NCBI GenBank assembly: GCA_038210135.1
Contig: JBBQWZ010000014.1
Span: forward strand, 46,567 to 110,566
Reading direction: 5' to 3'
DNA from: JBBQWZ01 sp038210135
Lineage (GTDB): Bacteria > Acidobacteriota > Terriglobia > Bryobacterales > Bryobacteraceae
DNA: 64,000 nucleotides
The first letter of the stretch is position 1, and each line of letters starts with the position of its first letter. The position numbers were made by a program, and so were the translations under genes. This document shows, one piece after another, positions 24,987-33,216 of the stretch. The notes under the pieces were generated by a model, which saw only the letters and a program-made list of their open reading frames with translations, searched no databases and was not told the origin of the DNA.

Positions 24987-26594
24987 TCAGCGGTCCGATA
25001 CCAAGCCACGAAGGCGGTCTCGTATGCGGCCGAGCACCGGACGCCATTTGCCCGCGGTCGATTGCCTGAAGATTCGCATCGTCGGGTACCACGGGGAATC
25101 TTCCCGGTCGCGCATCCAACGCCAATCCGGCGCATGCGAAGCCAGTAGCCAGACCGGCCGTGCGAGCGCACCCGCGAGATGCGCAATCGAAGTGTCAACC
25201 GAGATGATGAGGTCCAAGCTCTTCACGATCGACGCGGCGTCGTCGAACGTGGTCGCTGGGCTTTCGAGCCATTCGAGCGCCAGACCCGGAATTCGAAGCC
25301 CGAGATTGTCTTTTTGTAAGCCGAACCAGTGAATGCCCGGTACGCCCGAAAGTCCTTCGAGAAGTTCCGGTGGGATCGACCGCTTCGCGTTGTCGTGATA
25401 ATTCGTGTTGCCGGACCAAGCGAGGCCGACGCGAATTTCGTCCTCCGAAGCCACCGCATCGATCCGGGCCTCCCAATACGCCATCCGTTGCGCGCCGAGG
25501 GTGAGATAGGGGACGGTCGCCGGCAGTTCCCAGACCGAAGTCCCGAGCCGATAGGGAACGCTCATCAGCGGGCACTGGCACTGATGCTCGGGCAAATCGT
25601 CGCCGCGAGCGACCACACGCCGAACGCCGGGGACGCTTTTGAGCAGGTTTGCCAAGGGACGCTGCACTTCAAGGACGATGTGTCCCCCCAGCTTGGCGAC
25701 GCTTGACGCAAACCGGCAGAATTGAATGGTGTCGCCCAGACCCTGTTCCGCATGAAGCAGAATGGTCTTCCCCATTAAGGGTGCGCCATCCCACAAGGGT
25801 GCCATGCGGTTACGCTGCTCCTGCGAAGGGTTTCGCTTCCTCCATTCGTATTCGCGGAAGCCCTCCGGATAGTTGCCCAGGATCAGCTGAGCCATGGCGG
25901 TGTTCCTGTGTGCCTCGGCAAAATCAGGAAGCACTTGCAATATTCTCTGGTATTGTTCGAGCGCGTACTGCGTTCGGCCCTGGGCGAGGGCGATGTTGGC
26001 TAGATTATTTCGCGCTTCGTGATAGTCCGGGTTTTCTTCGAGCAGCGCGCGGTACAACGAGGATGCTTCCTCCACTTCGCCTTGCTCCTGAAGAATCAAG
26101 GCCCGGTTATAGCGGGCCTCGGGCGAATTTGACGCCCGAAAATGTGCCAGCGCCTCTGCTCGCGACGCATCGTCCGAGCCAAATGACTGCAGCAGCATCG
26201 CCAGATTGTTGTGCGCGTTGGCATGGTCCGGATTGAGCGCTAACGCGCGCCGGTATGCCGCGGCCGCTTCGGGAACCCGCCCGCAAAGCACTTCCGTGAC
26301 GCCCAGATTGTAGTGCGCCTCGGTATGCGATGGTATTCGCGAGATCAGTTCCTGATATTGAAGAGCTGCCTCGGCGTGTCTTCCGCGGCTATAAAGAAGA
26401 TTCGCGAGATCGAAACGCGCGGTACCGGCTGCCTCGCTTGCGGGCGGGCCTTCGGTTTCGGCGAGAAGCACGCCCAACTCCAGCGCCTGTTCGGCTTCGC
26501 CGACGCGACCGGATTGGAGCAGCGATCGACCCAGTTGGATCATCACGGAGATCGCGGCGGCATCCGGTTTTTCTATTGCGGAAAGGGACGACAA
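24987..26594 (-). CDS. TPR-containing glycosyltransferase, candidate flagellin glycosyltransferase
   Basis: A 535-residue protein starting with TTG at 26594 (MSSLSAIEKPDAAA). Residues 1-250 are tetratricopeptide repeats, with clear units such as EAHYNLGVTEVLCGRVPEAAAAYRRALALNPDHANAHNNLAMLLQ and EARNNLANIALAQGRTQYALEQYQRILQVLP. The C-terminal half is a GT-B type domain of the GT9/GT41-like TPR group (GKTILLHAEQGLGDTIQFCRFASSVAKLGGHIVLEVQ, IRVGLAWSGNTNYHDNAKRS, LDLIISVDTSIAHLAGALARPVWLL). Similar enzymes often modify flagellin and sit beside its gene, as here. The donor sugar is unknown, and the flagellin target is inferred from position. Confidence 0.85.
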   Translation of the reverse strand: MSSLSAIEKPDAAAISVMIQLGRSLLQSGRVGEAEQALELGVLLAETEGPPASEAAGTARFDLANLLYSRGRHAEAALQYQELISRIPSHTEAHYNLGVTEVLCGRVPEAAAAYRRALALNPDHANAHNNLAMLLQSFGSDDASRAEALAHFRASNSPEARYNRALILQEQGEVEEASSLYRALLEENPDYHEARNNLANIALAQGRTQYALEQYQRILQVLPDFAEAHRNTAMAQLILGNYPEGFREYEWRKRNPSQEQRNRMAPLWDGAPLMGKTILLHAEQGLGDTIQFCRFASSVAKLGGHIVLEVQRPLANLLKSVPGVRRVVARGDDLPEHQCQCPLMSVPYRLGTSVWELPATVPYLTLGAQRMAYWEARIDAVASEDEIRVGLAWSGNTNYHDNAKRSIPPELLEGLSGVPGIHWFGLQKDNLGLRIPGLALEWLESPATTFDDAASIVKSLDLIISVDTSIAHLAGALARPVWLLASHAPDWRWMRDREDSPWYPTMRIFRQSTAGKWRPVLGRIRDRLRGLVSDR

Positions 26595-26714
26595 GAACCT
26601 AACCTCTCAATCGACAGTGGAGCCAAGAAAGGGACGCGAAGACTCGCAGCGGCACAAAACCGCCTGTCCGCGAACCAAGTTAAGATTTGAAATTGAGAAA
26701 TGGGAACAGAAAGA

Positions 26715-26759
26715 AATGGCCGGCGACCCGAAGTGTAGGGACTTCAGTCGCCGGCCATT
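26715..26759 (-). terminator. Terminator of the flagellin gene
   Basis: A perfect 13-bp stem (AATGGCCGGCGAC with GTCGCCGGCCATT) encloses a 19-base loop that itself can pair (GAAGT/ACTTC). On the minus strand it is followed by TTTCTTTCTG. It lies 29 bases after the flagellin stop and before the glycosyltransferase gene. Confidence 0.88.
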
Positions 26760-26788
26760 GACCTAGGCCACGCGCCGGCCGAACCGGA

Positions 26789-29700
26789 CTAGCCGCGTAG
26801 CAGGCTCAGCACTTGCTGAGGAGCCGAGTTCGCCTGCGCCAGGGCCGCGATACCGGCCTGCAACAGAATCTGCGATTTGGTGAGGTTCGCTGCTTCGGCC
26901 GCCAGATCGGCATCCCGAATACGCGATTCCGCGGAAGCCAGGTTGCTCAATTGCGACTGCGCGAGGTTGATCGCGTAGTTGAACTGATTCTGACCGCGGC
27001 CGACGACGGCTTGCGCCTTGCCGAGCGCGCTGACCGCGTTCGACAGAGCCCCGACGGCGTTGACGGCCGCACCCTGCTGGCTGATGTCAGCGGTCGATCC
27101 GCCGGCTGCCACGGTGGAGGCGTCGGTGAGACCCTGCGATCCGAAACCGGTGCTGTTGGCGTTGGTGCCGACCGAAACCTTGAACGAGCCGAGCGTACTG
27201 AGGAACTTCACCTTTTCCGTTCCTGCCGCGTTTTCCTTGACTGCCACGATCGATTGCAGGGTGGCGTTGTTGGACTGCTGCAGTTGCGTATTGATGTAGT
27301 TGATGGATTCGTCGATCGAGCGTCCTGCGCGGGAGTTCGCGTCGTTGCTCAGGGTGACGCTCTTGGACTGCTGCGCACCACTTCCGTTATTGGCCGTCAG
27401 CGTGATCGTCTGATCGTCGCCGCCGTAGAGGACCGGCGTGAAGGTGAACGCGCTGGACTGGCTGGCGCCGCCGGCGTCGACCTGCGCGGAAGCCGCCGGA
27501 GCCGCGCTCGCTGTGTTGCCAGCGAACGACGCGCCGAGGACGCCGAAACCCGTATCACCGGCGTTGCCCGAACTGGTGCCGGCGGTGATGCCGAGAGTCG
27601 TGTAGGCGTCGTTGGCTACGGCATTCAAGGTAATCGACGATCCCGTGCCGGTCGAAGCCGACACGATCTTGAGGTGACCGTTTGCGTCCGCCGAAGCTGT
27701 CGCCGAGGCGCCTAATACAGCGTTGATGTCGGTGACCACTTGCGCCGCCGTCCGCAGGCCTCCGCCTGAGAGCGTGACGACTTGCGCCGCGCCGCCGTCC
27801 ACCGTGATGCTGAGTTTGTCATTGCTTCCAGTGGTGATGGCCAGTTGCGACGCCGACGCTGCGCCGGTTGTCGTTCCGGCAACGAAACCGAGGGCGGCCG
27901 CGGAACTCGCGACGGCAGCCGTGCCTGTCTGTGCGACAGCCGTGAAGCCGAGAACAACGTTGGCCGTGCTGTTCGCGTTCGCGTCGTACTGAATCGATGA
28001 GGTAGAGCCTGTCGAGTTCGATGTCAGAACGACGTTGGCGCCTGACACACTTGCTGTTGCTCCAACCAGGCCGGTGCCGCCGTTCGCGCCGTTGATATCG
28101 GTGACGATTTGAGCCGCCGTGCGGGCTGCGCCCGCGGTGAGTGTCACCTGCTGGAAGGAACCGCCGTCCACCTGAACGCGCAAGATGTCATTGGAGGCAG
28201 CGGTGATCAGGAACGGACCGGCACCGGTGCCGGTGTATACTCCCGAAGTCGCCGCGCTGGCGGCCAGGAACTGGACCGAAGACGTGGCGCCGGTCGTGCT
28301 GGACGCGATTTGCACATGGTTGGTGTTATCTACGCTAGCTATGCCGCCCGTGATGGAGGTGTTGATGTCGGCGGCAACCTGGGCCGCTGTCCGTGTGCCT
28401 CCGAGACCGAGAGTGATATTCTGCGTTGCGCCACCATCGACCTTGAACGAAACGGTATTGTTCGCCGCGGTGATGTTAAAAGTTCCCGCCACCGTGCCTG
28501 CACGAAGACCGGCAGTGGCCCCCGTCGAGAAGGATGCCGAGCCGACCGTCGTGGCCGCGATCGTGGTGCCGCTCGAATCGACGCGGAAATTCGTATTGTT
28601 CGTCGACGCGATCATCAGTTTGCCAGCGATCGTAACGCCGAAGTCCGCCTTCAAACCGGCCGCCTGCAAGGCAGCGTCGCTCGCGAAAGACTGATTCAGG
28701 GCGTTGGCAAGGTCTGCGCCGCTGCGGGAAACGCCCGCGGTCAGGCCCGTGCTCAAGCCCAGATCGGTATTCGCGGAACCCGCTTCGATCTGGATCGCGC
28801 CGGATGCGCCTTTGGTGTTCGACGTGATGACTAACTGGTTCGAGCTGTTCACCGTGGCCGTACCATTGGCCGTGATCACCGTGTTGATCTGGTTGGCGAT
28901 GTCATTCAGCGTCGAGGTGCCGTTTGCGGTGAGGTTCACCTGATAGGAGGTGCCGTTTACGCTTAGGTTGACCCGATTGTTGTTGTTGGTAATATTCAGC
29001 GTTCCGGGATGGGCGTTGCCAGTGACGGCGGCGGCGGTAGCGTCGCCGGCGGACAGATTCAGGGCAATCGCATGGGTGCTGGATGCCTGGCCGTTCAACG
29101 AAAACTCGAGCGTCTGCGTTCCCGCTGCGGCGGTCGAATAGTTCGCTCCGGCGGAGAGGGCCGCGTAATCGAACTGCTGGCTGTTTCCCTTGAGGAAGGA
29201 GCCGAATCCAAGTCGATTCTGCGAGTCGCCGGTGGCGTCGACCGAGAATTTTTCGCCGTGCGAGCCATTAAATACCAGCTGCGTTCCAGCTACCGGAGCG
29301 GTCAGGGTGATGCCCGCGCCCTTCAGTGCTGAATTGTTTGCGACCTGCGAACTGAGATCGGTGATGGCCTGCGTCACGGTCTCGGCGGCGGTGGTGGTCA
29401 ACGTAATGTCGATCGGACTGCTGAGGCCGGAGCCCGCGATGCGGAAAACCACGCTACCGGCGCCGGCGGCACCAAAGGTGGCTATTCCGGCCGCGGTGGT
29501 GCCCGCGCCTGTCACCGAGGTACCGAGATCGGCGCCTTCGGCGGCAGTCTTGAAATTACCGAGAAGAGCGTTCGCGGTCTTGTCGCCAGCTTCGACCTGG
29601 AAAGCGGCGATCGAAGAATTGAACGTTAACTGCGATTTGCCGTTCCCGTCCACATTGATGCCGGCCGAGACGGCGGCGTTCTTGAATGCGGTCGCCGACT

Positions 29701-30496
29701 GGGAACCGCTGTTGCCGGTGGACTGGATCGCGCTGTTGATCGCCGTCGCCAGGGTCGCGGTGTCGGTGACGCCGGACAGGTTGACGCTGACCTTCACGCG
29801 ACTCGAGTCGCCGAAGCCGGGGCCGCGGAAATAGAAATCGGCGTACCCGGAGGTGGCCTGCGAATTCAGGTTATTGACGTTCGTCACAACATCGGAAACT
29901 TTGGTTCCGATGGCGCCCGAACCGATATCGGTCGCGAGCGTACCGACAGCCTGTACGCCTTTTAATCCGAGGCTCTTTGAGTCGACGGTCGAAGCCGACA
30001 GATCCAGGCCGATGGACCCGTTGGTCGTCGCGCTGATGCCGTTCGATTCCTTGCCGCCGCCGATGAACACAGCGAGAGATTTCGCAAAGGTTCCGTTCGT
30101 ATTGAGACCGATTACCTGGGCCTGCCGGTCAATTTCACCGATCACGCTCTGGAATTCACTGTTCAGCACGGAACGGTCGCCAGTAAAGGCGCCGGAGGCC
30201 GACTGGGTGGCCAGAGTGCGGGCGCGGTCAAGGAGTTTGGAAATATTGTTGATGCCGCCGTCGGCAATCTGCAGTTGGCTAAGACCGTCATTGGCGTTGC
30301 GAACGCCCTGGGTCAATACCGCCTGGTCGGAACGGAAGCCGTTCGCAATCGCAAGACCCGCGGCGTCGTCACCGGAGCTGATGATGCGGAGGCCGGAAGT
30401 TACACGGTTGATGGTTTTCCCCTGGAAGTCGCTCGACTGCCGGAGATAGTCTTGCGCCTGCAACGAGGCGAGGTTGGTATTGATTGAAAAAGACAC
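26789..30496 (-). CDS. Giant flagellin (1235 residues) with repeated Flagellin_IN units
   Basis: Filament protein exported by the flagellar type III system. The conserved N-terminal D0/D1 region is residues 1 to about 170 (MSFSINTNLASLQAQDYLRQ, then RVTSGLRIISSGDDAAGLAIANGFRSD) and the C-terminal D0/D1 is about 1140-1235 (SAESRIRDADLAAEAANLTKSQILLQAGIAALAQAN). Typical flagellins have 300-550 residues; here about 970 residues of surface domain lie between. Four related units of 90-100 residues are visible at about 497-588, 668-757, 758-857 and 878-975, sharing the pattern LxITxxxNDxLxVxVDGG...VTLxxGxxRTAAQVVTDIN...S. They are Thr/Ser/Ala-rich. Start is GTG 30496 with AAGGAG 7 bases upstream. 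It is preceded by a hairpin leader and a sigma-28-like promoter, and followed by a strong terminator. Confidence 0.95.
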   Translation of the reverse strand: MSFSINTNLASLQAQDYLRQSSDFQGKTINRVTSGLRIISSGDDAAGLAIANGFRSDQAVLTQGVRNANDGLSQLQIADGGINNISKLLDRARTLATQSASGAFTGDRSVLNSEFQSVIGEIDRQAQVIGLNTNGTFAKSLAVFIGGGKESNGISATTNGSIGLDLSASTVDSKSLGLKGVQAVGTLATDIGSGAIGTKVSDVVTNVNNLNSQATSGYADFYFRGPGFGDSSRVKVSVNLSGVTDTATLATAINSAIQSTGNSGSQSATAFKNAAVSAGINVDGNGKSQLTFNSSIAAFQVEAGDKTANALLGNFKTAAEGADLGTSVTGAGTTAAGIATFGAAGAGSVVFRIAGSGLSSPIDITLTTTAAETVTQAITDLSSQVANNSALKGAGITLTAPVAGTQLVFNGSHGEKFSVDATGDSQNRLGFGSFLKGNSQQFDYAALSAGANYSTAAAGTQTLEFSLNGQASSTHAIALNLSAGDATAAAVTGNAHPGTLNITNNNNRVNLSVNGTSYQVNLTANGTSTLNDIANQINTVITANGTATVNSSNQLVITSNTKGASGAIQIEAGSANTDLGLSTGLTAGVSRSGADLANALNQSFASDAALQAAGLKADFGVTIAGKLMIASTNNTNFRVDSSGTTIAATTVGSASFSTGATAGLRAGTVAGTFNITAANNTVSFKVDGGATQNITLGLGGTRTAAQVAADINTSITGGIASVDNTNHVQIASSTTGATSSVQFLAASAATSGVYTGTGAGPFLITAASNDILRVQVDGGSFQQVTLTAGAARTAAQIVTDINGANGGTGLVGATASVSGANVVLTSNSTGSTSSIQYDANANSTANVVLGFTAVAQTGTAAVASSAAALGFVAGTTTGAASASQLAITTGSNDKLSITVDGGAAQVVTLSGGGLRTAAQVVTDINAVLGASATASADANGHLKIVSASTGTGSSITLNAVANDAYTTLGITAGTSSGNAGDTGFGVLGASFAGNTASAAPAASAQVDAGGASQSSAFTFTPVLYGGDDQTITLTANNGSGAQQSKSVTLSNDANSRAGRSIDESINYINTQLQQSNNATLQSIVAVKENAAGTEKVKFLSTLGSFKVSVGTNANSTGFGSQGLTDASTVAAGGSTADISQQGAAVNAVGALSNAVSALGKAQAVVGRGQNQFNYAINLAQSQLSNLASAESRIRDADLAAEAANLTKSQILLQAGIAALAQANSAPQQVLSLLRG

Positions 30497-30503
30497 GAAT
30501 TCA

Positions 30504-30542
30504 CTCCTTGAATGTCGGGTACCGGACGTCCTTGCCCGGTAC
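30504..30542 (-). promoter_or_regulatory. Hairpin with GGA loop upstream of flagellin start, candidate CsrA site
   Basis: On the minus strand a perfect 7-bp stem (GTACCGG, 30536-30542, with CCGGTAC, 30519-30525) carries the loop GCAAGGACGT. The loop GGA is the standard CsrA contact. Ten bases downstream the ribosome binding site AAGGAG (30504-30509) supplies a second GGA. Two GGA sites, one over the ribosome binding site, is the arrangement used by CsrA to block flagellin translation in Bacillus subtilis. csrA and fliW lie immediately upstream. The structure is seen in the sequence; the binding is inferred. Confidence 0.7.
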
Positions 30543-30562
30543 GTTTGATCCCGCGTCGCTTC

Positions 30563-30844
30563 TTAGCTTCGCCAGATCACTACAAGGGGCTTATCGGCCA
30601 AGGACGAATTGTTTGAGGGTATTTTGCATTGGGCGTGAAGATTTTCCAGTTGGCTTCTGGAAATTCCTTGGGAGGACCGGCGATTCTGTTCCGCCGTCAA
30701 TTGAATTTCCTTGCGCAGAATCGCGATTTCCCTGGGCGCCCGAATTCCAAGCTTCACCTGGCCGCCGGATACTTCGAGGATTTCGATCTCCACCGATTCG
30801 CCGATCAGCAGAATCTCACCCGCTCGCCGGCGGACTACGAGCAT
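30563..30844 (-). CDS. csrA: Carbon storage regulator, RNA-binding translational repressor
   Basis: A 93-residue CsrA. The core MLVVRRRAGEILLIGESVEIEILEVSGGQVKLGIRAPREIAILRKEI contains the dimeric beta-barrel with the RNA-contacting N-terminal LVVRRRAGE and the RAPREI segment. The tail of about 30 residues after that is longer than in most homologues (total usually 60-75) and ends in SLADKPLVVIWRS. It overlaps the fliW gene by 10 bases, so antagonist and regulator are made together. The last codons also carry a sigma-28-like promoter for the flagellin gene 67 bases downstream. FliW would sequester CsrA when flagellin is low. Confidence 0.95.
   Translation of the reverse strand: MLVVRRRAGEILLIGESVEIEILEVSGGQVKLGIRAPREIAILRKEIQLTAEQNRRSSQGISRSQLENLHAQCKIPSNNSSLADKPLVVIWRS
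30591..30616 (-). promoter_or_regulatory. Sigma-28 (FliA)-like promoter inside csrA, driving flagellin
   Basis: On the minus strand the 8-mer GCCGATAA (30591-30598) matches the sigma-28 -10 element exactly. Upstream TCAAACAA (30609-30616) is a weak match to TAAAGTTT, with a 10-base spacer instead of 11. Transcription would start near 30584, leaving a leader of about 88 bases that contains the hairpin described for 30519-30542. The -10 element also encodes the Ala-Asp-Lys of the csrA tail. Confidence 0.55.
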
Positions 30845-31296
30845 GACGGCCTCTCCACATCGTGCTGCCGCGGGCCGGCCAGGGAATACTCGGGCGAGTA
30901 CAACAAGTCACCTCGCACGCTTTGGACGCCGCGGCGCGTCCGGGTATGAATGACGACTGGCGCCAATAAATTGGCGGTCGGAAGACCAGATTCTGGCAGA
31001 GTCAGGATGGCCAGGGTCAGCAGGTCCGCCGAGGCTTCGGACGGCGCCAGCAGGCACTCTCGGTCCTCGGCAGTGAGGTCCATCTGGTAGGCGGGGACCA
31101 GACTGGCGATGGGCATCACGGGAAAGCAAACGCTCGGCTGGTCCACGCTTTGCAAGGCTCCGATCGCGGATCCCTTGATGGCAAGCAGCAGGAAACTCCG
31201 CAGGCCTTCAAATGCCGGTAGCCCGGCCGGAAACTCAATGATCTGATCCGGATCAAAGACGATGTCGCCGAATTGCGAGGACTCCAGGTGCGTCAT
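30835..31296 (-). CDS. fliW: Flagellar assembly factor FliW
   Basis: FliW binds free flagellin and, when released from it, binds CsrA and relieves repression of flagellin translation. The 153 residues match the family: IVFDPDQIIEFPAGLPAFEGLRSFLLL near the N-terminus, then AIGALQSVDQPSVCFPVMPIASLVPAYQMDL, LLTLAILTLPESGLPTANLLAPVVIHTRTRRGVQSVRGDLLYSPEYSL. The last phrase is highly characteristic. The 3' end overlaps csrA by 10 bases. The gene is 39 bases after the GT2 gene and may share a transcript with it. Confidence 0.93.
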   Translation of the reverse strand: MTHLESSQFGDIVFDPDQIIEFPAGLPAFEGLRSFLLLAIKGSAIGALQSVDQPSVCFPVMPIASLVPAYQMDLTAEDRECLLAPSEASADLLTLAILTLPESGLPTANLLAPVVIHTRTRRGVQSVRGDLLYSPEYSLAGPRQHDVERPSCS

Positions 31297-31335
31297 GCAT
31301 AGGCCATGCGTGCAGGCCGCATGCCAAACCGCGGG

Positions 31336-32061
31336 TTAACGATATTTGCCTTTGAACTGATTCCAGCGAATCGTAATCAGGTCGCCGAAGGACTTGACGC
31401 CGTGCCACAAGCTGACCTTGGTTCCTTCGACGTTGTTCCAGACCACCGGGACCTCAACCGTTTTGAACCGGAGCTTTCGCGCGATAAAGAGATCTTCGAC
31501 ATCGAAGCTGAACCCGTCGAGTTGCTGCCTCGGAAAAATCTTATCGGCTGCTTTCTGGTGGTACAGCTTGAATCCGCATTGGGTATCGTGAAACGGAAGC
31601 CGCACGGCAATCCGCATGACCAGATTAAAGATCCGGCCAGAGAGTTCGCGGATGAGCGGCTGATGGACGCCGACCAGCGACCGGTTTAGTGCACGCGAGC
31701 CGATCGCAATCAGCGCATTTCGCTGGCGCGCGGCCGCGAACAGTTTCTCGATTTCGCCGATAGGTGAAGAGAGGTCCGCGTCGGTAAAGAGACGCCACTC
31801 GCCGGTGGCCGCCGACATGCCATTCCGGACGGCGTAGCCTTTTCCGCGGTTGCCAGGATTGCGAACCAGTTTGATTGCGGTGTTCTGCCGGGAATAGCGC
31901 GCGATCACCTCGGCCGTCCGATCCTTCGAGCCATCGTCCACGACCAGAACTTCGACCGGAGAGAACTCGGAAACGGCCAGGTATTCGATCACTCTTTCCA
32001 GCGTACTGGGAAGCCGTTTTTCCTCATTGTAGGCGGGAATAATGATGGAGAGCGAAGGCAA
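31336..32061 (-). CDS. GT2-family glycosyltransferase (dolichyl/polyprenyl-phosphate glucosyltransferase-like)
   Basis: The catalytic domain begins LSIIIPAYNEEKRLPSTLERVIEYL and continues VEVLVVDDGSKDRTAEVIARY, GNRGKGYAVRNGMSAATGEWRLFTDADLSSP (DAD metal motif) and DTQCGFKLYHQKAADKIF, a combination typical of Alg5/DPM-like enzymes that charge a lipid carrier with a sugar. No membrane helices are visible at the C-terminus. A TTG at 32061, four bases after the stop of the ketoacyl-synthase gene, gives 241 residues and is the best start. An ATG at 32127 is in frame but overlaps the neighbour by 62 bases. It lies between lipid-type genes and fliW. Confidence 0.87.
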   Translation of the reverse strand: MPSLSIIIPAYNEEKRLPSTLERVIEYLAVSEFSPVEVLVVDDGSKDRTAEVIARYSRQNTAIKLVRNPGNRGKGYAVRNGMSAATGEWRLFTDADLSSPIGEIEKLFAAARQRNALIAIGSRALNRSLVGVHQPLIRELSGRIFNLVMRIAVRLPFHDTQCGFKLYHQKAADKIFPRQQLDGFSFDVEDLFIARKLRFKTVEVPVVWNNVEGTKVSLWHGVKSFGDLITIRWNQFKGKYR

Positions 32062-32065
32062 ATGA

Positions 32066-33019
32066 CTACTGTAGCGCAGGCACCGCCAGCAAAGCACCCC
32101 AATGAAAACCCGCCCCAAACCCAGCAAATACGATCGGACGAGCGGTCTCGGCGGAGACGCTTTGCTGCCATTCCGCGGCGGCGATCAGCATGGACGCCGA
32201 GGAAGTATTGCCGTACTTCGCGACGTTCGTGAACAGGCGTTCGGCGGCCACACCGACGCTTTGGGCGACTTTGTTCATCAGATTCTGATTCGCCTGGTGC
32301 ATGAGAATCGCACCCAGGTCGGCCGCCAGAACGGCGCCCGCCGTCAGCACTTCTTTGATGACGGAGGGCATCTTCTGCGACGCGTGCCGGATCACCACCA
32401 TGCCGTTCATCCGCAGCGGACCGTCCACCGGCAGCGCCAGTTCCGCCGCCGCCGTTCCATCCGAGTGGAGCGCCGACGCTTTCACTTCCCAGGCGCCCGA
32501 CGTGGAACTGACCAGCGCGGCGCCGGCGCCGTCGCCAAAAAGGATCGCGGTGTTCTTGTCCGGGGCGGTTCCGCTCTCGGGCTTGGGCCACACGACGCTC
32601 GACATTTTCTCAGCCGCGATCACCAGCACTTCGCCATAAAACGGAGCCAGTTGGTGCGCCAGCGTCAGGCCGAAGATGGACCCCGCGCTTGCTAACGGAA
32701 CGTCAATCGCGGGAATTCCCGGGATCCCAAGGCGCAGACCGATCTCCGACGCCGGACCGGGAAAGCGCCGCTCGCCCGTTCCGCTCGACACGACAACCAG
32801 TCCGATGGTTGATGCCGCCACGCCCGCACGTTCGAGACATGCCTGTGCCGCGCGGACGCCCATGTCGATCACGGTTTCCGTCTCGGCGGCGAATCGCCGT
32901 TGTTCGATTCCCGACATCTGGACGATCCATTCGTCTTCGACGCCAAGCCGCGCCGCAAATTCCGCGTTGGGGACCACGCGCTCCGGTAAGTAGGCGCCAA
33001 AGGCGCGAAGAAATGCCAT
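32066..33019 (-). CDS. FabH-like 3-oxoacyl-ACP synthase III with Ser in place of the catalytic Cys
   Basis: A 317-residue thiolase-fold protein clearly of the KAS III family: MAFLRAFGAYLPERVVPNAEFAARLGVEDEWIVQMSGIEQRRFA, FGDGAGAALVS, MHQANQNLMNKV and YGNTSSASM. Two of the three catalytic residues are present, His241 and Asn271. The nucleophile position, Cys112 in the Escherichia coli enzyme (AACAGF), reads PLASAGSIF here, so it is Ser111. The codon is AGC at 32687-32689. Ser-containing relatives are known, such as DpsC of daunorubicin synthesis, which uses acyl-CoA. The protein is therefore unlikely to be the housekeeping FabH. An acyl carrier protein gene lies 197 bases upstream on the same strand. 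Confidence 0.88.
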   Translation of the reverse strand: MAFLRAFGAYLPERVVPNAEFAARLGVEDEWIVQMSGIEQRRFAAETETVIDMGVRAAQACLERAGVAASTIGLVVVSSGTGERRFPGPASEIGLRLGIPGIPAIDVPLASAGSIFGLTLAHQLAPFYGEVLVIAAEKMSSVVWPKPESGTAPDKNTAILFGDGAGAALVSSTSGAWEVKASALHSDGTAAAELALPVDGPLRMNGMVVIRHASQKMPSVIKEVLTAGAVLAADLGAILMHQANQNLMNKVAQSVGVAAERLFTNVAKYGNTSSASMLIAAAEWQQSVSAETARPIVFAGFGAGFHWGALLAVPALQ

Positions 33020-33049
33020 GAGAGACTCCGTCGAAGATCAACATTACTG

Positions 33050-33163
33050 TCCGCTCCCGACGTGCTCCTTCGGAGCACTCTGGTCGCGGCTCGGATTCGC
33101 GAGGCCGGTCCAATCGCCGGCTAACTCCGTTAAAGGCCCCCTCCGTTTACGTTCGGGGTTGAA
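33050..33163. repeat. Interrupted and degenerate copies of the intergenic repeat families
   Basis: The 197-base gap between the acyl carrier protein and ketoacyl-synthase genes contains CCGCTCCC at 33051 and GGTCGCGGCTCGG about 22 bases later. Together they equal the repeat seen whole at 48512-48537, but here it is split by a small hairpin (GTGCTCC/GGAGCAC). A second piece, 33139-33163, with the core CTCCGTTTACGTTCGGGGTT, is related to the repeats at 10903 and 50521 in inverted orientation. Confidence 0.5.
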
Positions 33164-33216
33164 GCCGGTGAGGCCGAATTTTCATCTCGTTGGGTGCGGG
33201 AGAGCCACATGGTTAT

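Noticed and set aside
27700..29300. Direct repeats that at first look like a CRISPR-like or tandem array
   Set aside because: They are the imperfect protein-coding repeats of the giant flagellin, about 90-100 codons long with varied spacing, not 24-47 base repeats with spacers.
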